A stretch of 64,000 nucleotides of DNA from the NCBI GenBank assembly GCA_013416795.1, contig RQSC01000002.1, positions 424,816 to 488,815 on the forward strand. The letters are read 5' to 3'. Position numbers and translations under genes: made by a program. Source of the stretch: Prasinococcaceae sp. CCMP 1430 (taxonomy: Eukaryota > Prasinodermophyta > Palmophyllophyceae > Prasinococcales > Prasinococcaceae). This document shows positions 30,062-41,400 of the stretch, piece after piece. Within the stretch, counting starts at the first letter, position 1. The number at the start of each line of letters is the position of its first letter. The notes under the pieces were generated by a model. The model saw nothing but the letters and a program-made list of their open reading frames with translations, ran no database searches and had not been told where the DNA came from.

Positions 30062-30736
30062 TCACATGTCCATGTTCATGTCGAAGACCTCGCCGTCGTC
30101 GTCCACATCGTCCATGTCGCTTTGGTCGGTCTCGTGCTTGGGCGCCGTGGACGTCGCGAAGTAGAGCACGCGCTTGAGTTTCTTGTTGTAAAAAATGTAG
30201 GAGAAGTGGCATATCGCGCCCTCGTCGCTGAAGGGGTCGTTCCCCTCGTCAGCGTTGTACGAGTAGATGTCGCAGTCGGCGAGGTCGATGGCCTCGTCGA
30301 TGGCCACCCACATGCTCGTAAACAGGTCGGGCTCGCCCGGTCCAGCGACCTCCACCCATGGCCCCTTGCACTCCAGCAGCCGCGACTCCACGTTCGATCG
30401 CACCATGTCGAGGCTGGGCTCCTTGGAGAAGTGGTGCGCGCGCAGCGACGTGAAGTCATAGTCGGGGTACATGTGGTTGAGCGTGAGGATGAGGTAGATG
30501 AGTGTCCTGCGGCTCTGCGCCTCGTTGAGCATGCCGACGGGGCTCGACGCCATGTCCGGCGACGCCACCAGCGAGTCGACCACGTCCTGCTCTAGCGAGC
30601 GGCACAGCTTTTTGTCCATGCCTGCGAGCTTGCACGAGTACGCCTCGGCCACGCCACGAAGCACGTGGTTGCCGAGGGGAAGGCCGTTGAGGAAACCGCC
30701 CACCCGCGCGAGCTTGGGGTACTCCAAGTACTTCAT
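30062..30736 (-). CDS. MAF1: MAF1, repressor of RNA polymerase III
   Basis: 224 aa, single exon. The MAF1 signatures are present: MKYLEYPKLARVGGFLN at the start, CRSLEQDVVDSL, RRTLIYLILTLNHMYPDYDF, then LWV-type region as LFTSMWVAIDEAIDLADCDIY and FSYIFYNKKLKRVLYF, ending in a strongly acidic tail. MAF1 binds the Pol III clamp when it is dephosphorylated under TOR-repressing stress, and blocks tRNA and 5S rRNA transcription. Length is typical of plant and yeast-core MAF1. The gene is divergent from the ABC transporter across 277 bp. Confidence 0.95.
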   Translation of the reverse strand: MKYLEYPKLARVGGFLNGLPLGNHVLRGVAEAYSCKLAGMDKKLCRSLEQDVVDSLVASPDMASSPVGMLNEAQSRRTLIYLILTLNHMYPDYDFTSLRAHHFSKEPSLDMVRSNVESRLLECKGPWVEVAGPGEPDLFTSMWVAIDEAIDLADCDIYSYNADEGNDPFSDEGAICHFSYIFYNKKLKRVLYFATSTAPKHETDQSDMDDVDDDGEVFDMNMDM

Positions 30737-31013
30737 CGCCACTGCGGGGCGCCGGCCGGGGCCGGGGCGCGCGTCATCGGTCGCGGGGTGGGTGGGTGGA
30801 AGGGGGGAAGAGTGGCCCGGCCGGTCCCAAGGGGGCCTCGCCTCACCGTGCGCGCGCGGCGCGCCAGTGCGGGCGCGCGCGCGCTGAGTTCGCTCGCGCG
30901 CGGAAAAATCGCGCGGCGGCTGCGAGCATTGCTTGCGCGCGCCCCGGTACGCTATCCTCAGGGTATTCGCCGTTCGTGGGGAGTGGCGACGCACACTGCG
31001 CGCTGTCGGCACG

Positions 31014-34000
31014 ATGCCGGGCGATGCAGACGCAGCCAAGCGAGCCGAACGCGCCACTGCCGATGACGCAGCAGCGGCTGAAGCCGCAGTCGACGCGGCC
31101 GAGCGCGGAGCGGCGGCGCCCCCCTGGACCAAGACTGGGGGCGACGAAACCAGCGCCGTGCACGTCGGCGACCTGCGTTTTCTCGATCCGGCGTCGCCCG
31201 ACTTCGACCTCAGGGATCACATTCAGCAGGTGAAGTCGCTTGTGAACAGCCTTGGCTACACGCGCAGCCAGATTGACGTGACGTGGTCGGACCTGACGGT
31301 AGCCGTCCCAGGCGAGTCCGAGGACCAAGTGCCAGAGATTTCCACCTTCGCCACCAACACGGAGCAGTGTCTCGGGAAGCCGCTGTCACTCGTGCACAAA
31401 GTGCAGGCGCTCGCCGGTCGTGCAGGCGCGCTCTGCGGCATCAGGAAGCCGAGCGGGGGCGAGCTGCCGCCCGACAGGCTCATCCTTAAGGGCCTCACAG
31501 GGTATGCGCGCAGCGGGGAGCTCACGCTCATCATCGGGCCGCCTGGAAGCGGCTGTTCCACGCTGTGTAACGTGCTGTCAGGGCAGACAAGGCACTACAA
31601 GGCGGTGCGTGGTGACGTGCGCTTCAACGGCACAAAGCTCGGGGACCAGTTGCCGAGCTCGCTAGGCCTGGTGGCGGTTGGCGAGGCGGACCTTCACTTC
31701 CCCACGCTCACAGTCGACCAGACTATTGAGCTCGCCACGACGTTGCGCACACAGCTGCCCGAGGGTCACGAACTGCGAGGGCAGCTGATCGAGCTGCGGA
31801 AGACGGTCACAGAGTGCGTGCTGGGCATTCACCACGTCCGCAATACCCTTGTGGGAGACGAGCTCGTGCGCGGTGTCAGCGGCGGCGAGCGGCGGCGCGT
31901 CACAATCGCCGAGATGCTGAGCACTGTCGGGAGATTCCTCGTTCTGGACGCATACTCGAAGGGCCTGGACGCCGCCACCTCGCTGGACATTATCAAGTCC
32001 CTGCGCATCGCGGCGCGGGAGCTGGGCAGTACGATCATCGCAACGCAATACCAGATTTCGAAGGAGATCTACGAGCAATTCGACAACGTGGTCGTCCTGC
32101 GCGAATCCGAGTGCATTTACTTCGGTCCCATCGGCGAGGCGTGCGCCTATTTCCAGGGGCTCAACTTTCGCGTTCCCGTTCGCAGGACGGTCCCCGACCT
32201 CTTGTCCACCCTCGCGGACGATCCTGTCACATTTCCCGAAGACGCCGACGAGGCGGCACGCACTCCGCAGAGCGTGGAGGAGCTGTCCGAGGCGTACCAT
32301 CAGTCCCAGGCCTTTGCGGAGTGCCGCCAGCTCGTTTCGGAGGGGATGGTGCGCCCGCCGCCGGCGCCAGCTCACCAGAGCGAGGACGCCAGGGCGTTTA
32401 TGGCGCGTCAATACCTGGTGTCCTGGCCCACACAGTTTCGCTTGGTGTTTAAGCGCGAGTGGCGGGTGAAGACGCAGAGCCCGAAGATGATCATCTTCAG
32501 GTTGGTCAGATTCACCGTCTTGGGGCTGCTGCTAGGCGCTGCATTTTGGCAACTGCCCGAAAACATCGATGGCGCGTACTCGCGCGGTGGCTTCCTCTAC
32601 TTTGCGCTTAACTACGTCGCCCTGGCCGCGCTCTCGCAGATGTCGCCGCTGCTCGACGCGCGCCAAGTGTTTTACAAGCAGCGCGACGCCGACTTTTACA
32701 GCCCCAGCAGCTACTTCCTCGCGTCGACCGCGGCCGACATTCCACTGCAGTTCCTCGAGACGGCGCTCTTCGTCAACACGACGTATTGGATGATCGGACT
32801 CAACACAAGCCCTGGCAGCCGCTTCGTTTACTACTGGCTGGCGCTGCAAAGCGTCAACCTCATGATGTCGTGCTTTTCCCGCATGGCCACCGCAAACTCG
32901 GCAAATCTGTCAGCCGCACAGGGAAAGGTGGTCGCGCTTGTCGTGATTTTCATAATCTTCGCGGGCTATCTGATCCCGCGCAATGCCATGCCCCCGTACC
33001 TTGTGTGGGTCAACTGGGTGTCACCTTTCAAGTACGTCTACGAGGGACTCGTGGTGAACGAGTTTGACAACCTGTGCCTCGAGCCAAGCACTACGCAGCT
33101 GGAGGGCATTGAAGAGCTCGCGACGCAGTTAGACATCGACGTAACGCCACCGGCATGTACGCCGGGCACCGAATACATCGCATTCACCTACGATGTGCAA
33201 ATCGCTGACTACGTCAAGTGGCTGTACCTGCTCGTCATTTGGGGCATCACGGTGGTCTTCGCCGCTGCTGGGGTGTTCTACCTGAAGTTCTACTCCATCG
33301 GCGGCGAGCAATCAGTCCTCAAGTACAAACGCCGTCGCAAAGAGGCGCAATGGAAGGTGGACGCTCCACTGGTCGCGCAATTTCGCCGCCGGAATTCCGA
33401 GCGCCGCAAGGCGCACGAGGCCGGCATCCGCCGTGCGGAGGAGCAGGCCGCCAGCAGGATGGCGTCGGAGCCCGTGGTCGGCATTCGAGGCACTGGCAGC
33501 GCCATGGGCACCCGCGTGTCAATGGACATCGCCAGCGGGGACGTCGTAGACCGCTTTGACAGCAAGTCGCCCACCGGCGCTGGCGCCGGCATCATCCCCT
33601 TCCAGAAGGCGCTCTTCGAATGGCGTGATATGTCGTACACGGTCCCGACACCCAGTGGCCCGCTGACGCTTTTGGACAAAGTCAGCGGTTACGCGCACCC
33701 CGGCATGCTCACTGCGCTTATGGGCGCCTCCGGCGCCGGAAAGACGACTTTACTCGACTGTTTGGCGCGGCGCAAGACAGGGGGCGAAATCACCGGCAGC
33801 GTCACTATCAACGGAGTCCCGCAGGACGACACTTTCAAGCGGTACACGGGTTATGTGGAGCAGTTCGACGTGCTGCATCCGCGCCTGACGGTCCGCGAGA
33901 CGCTGCAGTTCAGCGCGGCGCTGCGGCTGCCGCCAGGCACAAGCAAGGAGCTCCGGCGCCAGGCGGTGCGCGACACAGAGGAGCTGTTATCGCTTGGGCA

Positions 34001-35817
34001 CGTGGCCGACGCGCTCGTGGGCAACCTCGGATGGCCTGCCGCGATCAGCCTCGAGCAGCGCAAGCGGCTGAACATTGGCATCGAGCTCGTCAATTCGCCG
34101 AGCGTGCTGTTCATGGACGAGCCCACGTCGGGGCTTGATACCAACGCCGCCATCGTGGTAATGCGCTCGTGCCGCATCATCGCCGACGCGGGCCGCTCTG
34201 TGCTGTGCACCATCCATCAACCGAGCAGCGAACTTTTCGAGGTCTTCGACACGATGCTGCTGCTCAAGCAGGGTGGCAAGACCGTCTACTTCGGACCGCT
34301 GGGCGCCTTCAGCAGCGACCTCATTGGCTACTTCGAACGCAACGGGGCGCCTCCCTGCGGAGAGCACGCGAACCCCGCCGACTGGATGCTGATGAACATC
34401 GGTGCAGGCATCACCAAGCAAAGTGGCTCGACGCCGCCGCCTGCCAACGGCGTGGGCGACACGGTCGTTGTGCGTTCGGGCGAGCCGCAGGATCCACCGG
34501 GCACCGACGCCACCGCCAAAGACGGCGACAATCACGGTGCCGCCAGCGCGAAGGAACCACGAGGCGATCCCGCCAACATGGATTGGGCGGCCATCTGGGC
34601 GGCCAGCCCCGAGGCTGCCGATGTGCTCAAGTTGCTGGACAAAGGCCCACCGCCCAATGTCGAGCCGCTCGTCTTCGAGCGCGAGATAGCGCAGGGTTTC
34701 TCGACGCAATTCCGTCAGTGCCTGGGCCGCGCGTTCCGCGCCTTCTGGCGCACGCCCGAGTCCAACTTTGCGCGAATGACCTTCAACACCTTCCTCGGTC
34801 TGATGATAGGGTTGCTTTTCTTACAGCTCGACAACTCCCAGCAAGGCCTGCAGTTACATGTGAGCGTGCTTTTCGTTGGCGTCATCGCCGCCCTTTACAA
34901 TATCATGATCGCAATGCCGCCGCTGCTTGGGGAGCGCGCGGTGCTTTACCGCGAGTTAGCTGCAGGTTTCTACGGCCCAAGGGCCTACGGGCTGGCGGTG
35001 GCCATCGTAGAGCTGCCTTTTGTGACGGCGTCCACCTTCCTGTACATCTTTTGCTTCTATTTCCTGGTTGGCTTCCCTGCCTCTCGCCTCGGATACTTCA
35101 TCGTCATGCAACTCGTTTTCGTATTTTTTGCCGTCTTCTTTGGGCAAGCCTGTGTCGTGTGGCTACCAAGCCTTGTCGATGCCCAGCAGACTGTTCCGAC
35201 GCTCGGGATGCTTTTCCAGCTCTTCTGCGGGTTCTTGGTCCCCCGCTCCCAGATCCGTGGCTTCCTCATCTGGATATATTGGATCAACAGCTACACATAT
35301 GTACGCACGAATGCGCGAAAGTGCGCCACCGCGCTGCCGAATTGACTCACACGATGTGCAGTTCACGGCGGCTCATCCTGCGCTGCCTAGGGATGCGCTC
35401 GCGCAGCCGATGCTGACAGTCAGGGCCCGCTCGCTCGCGCCCTCGTGCCCATTTCTACCGCAACCAAAGTACCTGGGCGGCCAGGTGATAAATCAGCTCG
35501 AGGACACGACTTTCTTCTGCAATCAGGACGAGTTCGTGCTGACGCTCAACTCCACCGAGGCGTGCGAGGACTGCGAGTCGCAGGGTGCGGACGCACCGCC
35601 GGTGTGCGTCGAGAACGTGCGCCGCGCCAACGACAACAACAGCGCCTGCGGCTACTGCCAGTACACGTCGGGCGAGAGCTTCCTCGAATTCTATTCGATG
35701 GACAGGGCGCCGGTGAGCGACAAATGGGCCAACGTGGGGTACGTCGCGATCTGGTTGGTGGCTGCGCGCGCCGTCACCGTCCTTGGGCTCGTCTGTGTCC
35801 GCCACTACACGCGGTGA
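31014..35817 (+). CDS. Full-size ABCG (PDR-type) transporter
   Basis: Exons 31014-35300 and 35470-35817, 1,544 aa; intron 169 nt with GTACGC donor. Architecture is (NBD-TMD)x2, the reverse order of most ABC exporters and standard for PDR. NBD1: Walker A GPPGSGCSTL with Cys in place of the catalytic Lys, signature VSGGERRRV, Walker B-like FLVLDAYSKGLD. NBD2: Walker A GASGAGKTTLLD, linker ISLEQRKRL instead of LSGGQ, Walker B VLFMDEPTSGLD. This asymmetry is known from fungal PDR pumps. TMD1 spans about 490-780, with a small soluble part. TMD2 is followed by a Cys-rich loop (CEDCE, CVENV, CGYCQY) between the last helices. Export of amphipathic compounds or lipids across the plasma membrane is likely; the substrate is unknown. 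ATG 31014 gives a normal N-terminus. Confidence 0.92.
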
Positions 35818-35993
35818 TGCGGTCGGACGCGCCCGCCCGACCGCTCGATCGCGGCCACGTAAGAAGCGAGAGACCTTCATTTACTGAGATGTTACTGCAG
35901 AAATGCCACCACGCAGCAGTCGCGCGCGTCTCTAGTCTATTATCCTAGTCACTGGAGTAGTAGTCTAGTCTAGTACTGCTATGTACTATAAGT

Positions 35994-37460
35994 TCAGAGC
36001 CCAGTCTCATCTATGTCGAGATCCTCCGCCATAAGTAGCAGCCCCGCGGCCTCCTCCTCCTCCTCCTCCTCGTCCCCGCCAAAGAACACCTGGCCTTTCG
36101 TGCGCCCGCCGCCGCCGCGCACGTCCCCGCCTCGCGCGGCGAGTGCGGTGCCACGCCTATCGCCGAGCGGCATGAGCGAGCTGGCGGCCGCGTAGAAGAG
36201 CGGCGCCGCGCACAACGCGATGCCTGCGAGGACAAGCCACGTGCGCTGTGGATCCCATGCGAAGGGCCAGCCCAGCAGCAGCGCCCCGGTGAACATGCCG
36301 CCGCTCACACAGCCGTTCAGTAGTCCCTGGCAGGTGGCCTCCAGGCCGGCTGGGGCAGCCGTGTGGGTGAATCGCTGGCCAACGGCGTAGAAGAGCCCGA
36401 AGGTAATGCCGTGGAGCAACTGCACGGGCAGGACGATCCACGGCGAGCCAAGCACCGGCAGGACGCCGTACAGCCCGAAGCGCGCCGCGAAGCAGACGAA
36501 CACGAAGGTGATGGAGCAGTCGTTGCCCAGAGCGTCCATGATGCGCTCGGCGTAGAAGAAGATGGCCACCTCGCTCAGGCACGTGAAGGTGAGCGCGAGG
36601 CCCATCAGTAGCGTCGTGCCACCGAGCATGTCAAGGTACAAAAAGAGGTACGTTTCGACCATTCCCATGAATGACGCCGCCAGGAAGAACGCGGCGTACG
36701 TCAGCGCCACACGCGGGTGACGCAGCACCCGTGCCATGCGGCGTGCGGAGGAGGACGGGGCGGCAGGCGCGCCCCGCGCGCCGCCGAAGGCAGCAAGCTC
36801 GTCATCGGAACGCTTCCTCTTGAGCATAGCGCTGCGCCGCGCCGCTGGCGTGGTGTGATCGAGTGTGAGTGCGAGCGCCGCCGTCACGAAGATCACACCC
36901 ACGTGCAGTCCGAAAGTGGCCACCCATCGCGTTTCCTCGCCCAGGTCCGCGATGATGGCGCCCGACAGCGGCGCGAATACCCATCCCCAGCCGATAGCCC
37001 CCCAGAGCCGCTGTCGGCCGTACGCTCCCAGCGGCATGCCCGCGCGCTCGAGCGCAGCGTTTGTCGAGCCGTCGGCGAGGCACGTCGCCGCGGCGCCGAG
37101 CGCCTCCGATGCGATCACGAGCGCGAGCAGCGTGGCCTCGCCGCAGGCGCGTGGCGCCAGCGCGAGCGCGAGGCGCACGAGCGCGCTCGTCGTGAGCGAG
37201 AGCGCGTGCAGCCTCGGGTGCCAGCCCGTGGCGTCGGCGGCGGCGCCCCACAGCGGCGCCACGAGTGCGCCGGTGAGCGTCCGCGCCGCGGCGAGCCGCG
37301 ACACGGCCGCCGAGCCGAGGCTGTACCGCTTCTCGGACAGCAGCGGCAGCCACGGCCACGCGCACGCCATGCCGCCGAACAGGAGGAAGTAGAGCGCCTT
37401 CTGCCGCCACATGCGCGCTCGCGCGGCGAGCTGCGGCGCCGTTGGCGCGCCGGGAGTCAT
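35994..37460 (-). CDS. Major facilitator superfamily transporter (MFS_1-like / MFSD6-like)
   Basis: 488 aa, single exon, about 12 hydrophobic segments. The start is KALYFLLFGGMACAWPWLPLL, and the loop 2-3 motif APLWGAAADATGW fits the MFS G-x-x-x-D signature. Then RQRLWGAIGWGWVFAPLSGA resembles the second-helix-pair motif of the LacY/MFSD6 group. In the C-terminal half are MGLALTFTCLSEVAIFF, LLHGITFGLFYAVGQRFTH and LLNGCVSGGMFTGALLLGWPF. A basic loop KRKRSDDE splits the halves. The C-terminus is an acidic Glu run. Substrate unknown. The 3' flank is AT-rich with repeated CTAGT/AGTAGT pieces. Confidence 0.8.
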   Translation of the reverse strand: MTPGAPTAPQLAARARMWRQKALYFLLFGGMACAWPWLPLLSEKRYSLGSAAVSRLAAARTLTGALVAPLWGAAADATGWHPRLHALSLTTSALVRLALALAPRACGEATLLALVIASEALGAAATCLADGSTNAALERAGMPLGAYGRQRLWGAIGWGWVFAPLSGAIIADLGEETRWVATFGLHVGVIFVTAALALTLDHTTPAARRSAMLKRKRSDDELAAFGGARGAPAAPSSSARRMARVLRHPRVALTYAAFFLAASFMGMVETYLFLYLDMLGGTTLLMGLALTFTCLSEVAIFFYAERIMDALGNDCSITFVFVCFAARFGLYGVLPVLGSPWIVLPVQLLHGITFGLFYAVGQRFTHTAAPAGLEATCQGLLNGCVSGGMFTGALLLGWPFAWDPQRTWLVLAGIALCAAPLFYAAASSLMPLGDRRGTALAARGGDVRGGGGRTKGQVFFGGDEEEEEEEAAGLLLMAEDLDIDETGL

Positions 37461-37674
37461 CGCCTCCCCCTACCCAGAGGTGGGGGGGTGGGGGGGGGGG
37501 AGGGCGGCGCCGGCCGCGCGCGGCGCCGGCTCGCGGCGGCGCCCGCGCGATCCGGCAGCCGCCGCAGCGCCCGCCCGCGCCCTGCGTGCGATCCTCTATT
37601 CGATAATCACAAAACTCAGTATGATGAACCAACGGGCGACACTCGAAAACCAAAAAGCGCACTCGACAGCAGTG

Positions 37675-38094
37675 TCAAAAGGAGGTTTCGCCTGCGGGCG
37701 CGCGTTCGCCTTCGCCCTCTCGGTTTGATGACGAGCGCGCGAACGCCGGGGGAGCTCGTTGCGTCGCTGCCGGGGAGGCCGCGAGGTGTGTGCAGCCGGT
37801 CGAGCCGAGCGGGAAGGGAGCGGAGGCCGAGGCGGAGGCGGAGGCGGAAGCGCGGCGAGACTGCGACGGCTCGCGTCGCGCGGGCGGGTGCGATTTGACC
37901 GAGGGCTCGTCGGAGAGAGCCGGGCTCGCTCGCGGTCGCGGTCCCAGCGCCTCGGCGCTCTCCGGCCCCCCCTCGCCGGAGCCCACGGCGCCGCCGCCCA
38001 AGATGGCGTCGTCGAGCCCCTGCTTGCGGCTTGACACCTCGAAGAGGCGTTGCTCGTACGTACCCTTGGTGATTAATCGATAGATGGTGACGTC
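37675..38094 (-). CDS. CHD-type ATPase, C-terminal end of helicase domain (cut at N 38095)
   Basis: The minus frame coming out of the single N reads VTIYRLITKGTYEQRLFE, SSRKQGLDDAILG, the strongly conserved end of the second RecA lobe in CHD/Mi-2 remodellers (V-x-I-Y-R-L-(I/V)-(T/S)-x-x-T-x-E-x-x-x-x-E-x-x-x-x-K-x-x-L-x-x-x-(I/V)). It then passes into a Ser/Ala/Pro-rich tail and stops at 37675. The ATPase core, which should precede it, is missing to the right of the N. It may be the other end of the gene whose chromodomains are at 20274-21012. Confidence 0.8.
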   Translation of the reverse strand, partial: DVTIYRLITKGTYEQRLFEVSSRKQGLDDAILGGGAVGSGEGGPESAEALGPRPRASPALSDEPSVKSHPPARREPSQSRRASASASASASAPFPLGSTGCTHLAASPAATQRAPPAFARSSSNREGEGERAPAGETSF

Positions 38095-38464
38095 NCCGCG
38101 TTCGCGTCCGAGCGCGCGCTGACGCTCGCGCCGCCTGCGCGCGCTCGCGCTCCGCCCTTTCCCCTCCCCCTCCCCTCCCGACCGCGCTCGGCGGCGACTG
38201 GTGGGCGGCACCCTCGCAGTCCCGATCGTCAAGGCGAAGTCAGCCTGAGCGAGCTGAGAGAGCGGCGCCGAGCGCGCCGAGCGCGCCGAGCGCGCCGAGC
38301 GCGCCGAGCGCGCCGAGCGCGCCGAGCGTCCCGAGCTCGCGGAGCACGCTGAGCGCCCGGAGCGCGCAACCTCCGTCAAGGGAGACGCCACACCCGCGCC
38401 TGCGCGTCCAGATCCCTCGCCACCGCCTGATCCCTCCCAGCAGCAGACGCTCGTCTTCGGGTCG
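38095..38464. other. Contig start, tandem 9-bp repeat, 5' flank or first exon of kinase
   Basis: Begins at the single N. A GC-rich stretch is followed by seven perfect copies of GCGCCGAGC at 38265-38327. In the kinase frame the repeat would encode (Ala-Glu-Arg)n. An in-frame TGA at 38255-38257 limits any extension; there is no ATG between it and the kinase start. Confidence 0.6.
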
Positions 38465-41400
38465 GTGAGCCGGGAGCTGCGCGACAACGCAGACTGGCGG
38501 GGCGAGATTGGGGCCGTGCTCGCGCGCTCGACAGGCGCGCGGCGGGAGGCGCTGGCGGCGCTCGGCGAGCTGGCGCCACCGTGCGTGGGCCAGGCGGACG
38601 GCGAGGCCGCCGCGCTCTCGGCCTTGGCCCTCTCGAGCAACTGCAACGACGACAGCCTCGCCACCCCCGATGCTCCTCACAAGAGTGCCTCGAGCGGAGG
38701 CAGTGGCAGCGGCGCGGCGGCGCTACCGCGCCCCGGCAGCGGCCGCCTCGGCCGCTCCCAGAGCGCGGACGGGCAGGCACTCGACCCTAAGAAGCGTGCG
38801 CGCTCGGCAGTGCTGGACCTTTGCGACCGCGTGGAGCGCTTCCATGCCATGAAAGGAAGTGAGGAGGACACGGTCGGGCGCCTGGTCACGCGCTGGACCG
38901 AGCTCTTCGGCGACGGTGAGCTGCCCCTGGCCGACGGGGCGGCACGAGGGGCGCGCGAGGGGGGCTTGGCTCCCAGTGAGCCCCAAAACGCCCACCCTGG
39001 TCTGGAGTTTGCATCGCTCGTGACCCCCGACGTCGCGAACCGCATAGCCACCATGCGCGCGTGGCTGCGCCTGCGCGAGGCTTTCCGCCTGCTCTTGGAG
39101 CACGCGCGCGCCATCGACGCGCGCGCCGAGCGTGCACATGCGGCTGCAGGTGCCACGGGGCGAGCCAAGCAAGCCGTCTGGCCCTGCCACGAGGACGCTG
39201 CCGAGCTGGTCAGGCTCGCGCGTGGCGCGCTGGCGCGGCGCGCGGCGATCGGTCAGCGCATCTCCAACGAGCTGGGGCTCGATCCGACAGGCTGCGCCGG
39301 CGCCGCGACGGAGACGCTGGCGCCAATGCTGCGCGCCGGCGCGCTATTCGCGCACGCCGGCGCGCGGGCGTGCGGCGCAGCGGCCGTGCGTGCGCAAGCC
39401 GAATACATGGATGCGGTGGGACCCGCGGACGAGCGCGAAGTGGGTTTGCGGCTCGCGGTCGAGCTCGGGCACGTGCGGCCGCTGGTCAGTATCGCCGTGG
39501 ATGTGCTAGAGATTGCCAGGGAGATCGCCCCCGACGTGGCTGCGCCCGGTGCTGATGCCGACGTGCTGCGCGAGGTGCTGCGTGCGGGCGAGGCAGAGAT
39601 CGCCAGCGCTACCCGTGCGGCTGTGGGCGCGTACAGCGGAGCGCTGCGCGCCGCCGACGGCGTTGGCGTTGCGGTGGCGGCCAGCGGCCGCAGCGCGGTG
39701 GATGAGTGGCGGTTTTGCTTGTCGATGGGCAAGAAGGTGCACGCGGCTATTACTGTGGTGCATGGCTTCGTTCCCGTGGCGTGCCAGCTGCTCGAGCGTG
39801 TGGGTGCGGCGCCCCACGGGGCGCGGCGCGGCGGGAGCAGAGGCGCCGCCGCTGCGGGCTGTGAGCAGGCCCGCGCGAGCCTCGAACCCGGCGCTCGAGC
39901 GGCGAGGGCAAACGCCGATCTTGTGGCGGCTGAGGCGGACATCGCGGCGGCGCAGGAGCTCTGCGCGCTGCTCAACCGCGAGTCCTTTATTGAGCTGGCA
40001 CCCTCCGAGGTTGCGGCGCTCCTGGAGGCCGTCGTTCGTGCCGGGGAGCGTGTGCACACGCTCGCCGTCGCGGCCGCCACTGAGGCGCTCAACTTCAGTG
40101 GCCTCTTGAGCGCGGCCGACCCGACCGCGTGGACAGTCGAACCCGCCGGTGCGGCGTCGTTGCCGCCGCCCCCTCTGTCCTCGAGGACACCCGCCGCTGC
40201 TGCTTCTGCCGACAACGCCGCGCCGCCACCGGTGGCGCGCGTGCCGAACGCCTGCGCGCTCCTCGACCGTGCGCGTCGCGTCGCCCTGACTCTTGCGTCG
40301 GGCCCATTCTCCTCCGAGGAGCGCTTCGACTCGGCAATGTGCGAGCTGCACGTTTGCTGCGCTGAGGCCGCAGAGGCCTCACTTGACCGCCTTCGCGACG
40401 CTGCGTCGGCGGGCGCGATCGCGACCACGCCCGATGCGCGGCGGGCCCTGTGCGCGACGCTCCCATACGTGAGTGACGCCTTGGGATGCCTCCTGGACTT
40501 TGCCGAGGACATCAAGGACGAGTCGCCCAACCCCGTGCGCTACGACTTCAACTCGATAGGGCCGGACTACAGCCGCCACGGCGGGCGCCTCGCGGCGTGC
40601 ATGGGCCGCGCGATGCGCTCTTTTGCGCGTCTTGCGCCGCTGGTGGTCGCTGTGCTCGGCGGCGCGGGAGCGCTCTCCGCCGTCGAGGCTTGGGCGTGCG
40701 AGTGCCTCTGCTGCGACGTGCTGCAGCTCTCACTAGACCTCTGGGAGCAGTTCGAGCTCGCCGAGGACACCTTCGCGGAGACGCGCGATGCGACGCGCGA
40801 GGTGGCGAGCATGCTTCCCGGCCTCAGGCAGGATGTGGATGACCTCAAGGGTGAACTGCGACTTGTGGGCGGGTCTCCGCGCGTCGGCGGTGCCGCTCGC
40901 GATGTGATTACACCGGTGGCCGCCGCGACCTCGTCTGGGGCCGCAGCCGCGGCAGCCGACGGCCCAGGCGGCAGTGCCGACGCGGGGGCCGAAGGGGCGG
41001 CTCTAACCCTCATGCAGCTGGCCGATGCTGACGAGCGGCAGCAGCTGGGCATGCACGCGAGCCCAAGCGCGAGCAGCTTCCTCTCGGAGAGCTTCGACTC
41101 GTCCGAGAGCGAGCAGTGGGAGATTCCGATCGCCGAGCTTCCGCAGCCCTGGACGAAGATCGGCGAGGGTTCCGGCGGCGTGGTGTTTAAAGCCACACAC
41201 ATGCACTCGCCCGTGGCTGTGAAGGTGCTCGCCAACTCGCTGCGATCGCTCACAGAGGAGCAGCAGCAGCAGGTCAGTGCGGAGGTGTCCATGCTCAAGC
41301 ACCTGCGCCATGCCAACCTCGTCCGATTCTTCGGGGTAGGCGCCGAGGAGGGTTTATTCGTCGTCACCGAACTCTGCGCACACAAGAGCCTCCACGACGT

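Noticed and set aside
38240-38680. Leu-Gly-Ala repeat protein on the minus strand
   Set aside because: It is the antisense reading of the 9-bp tandem repeat.
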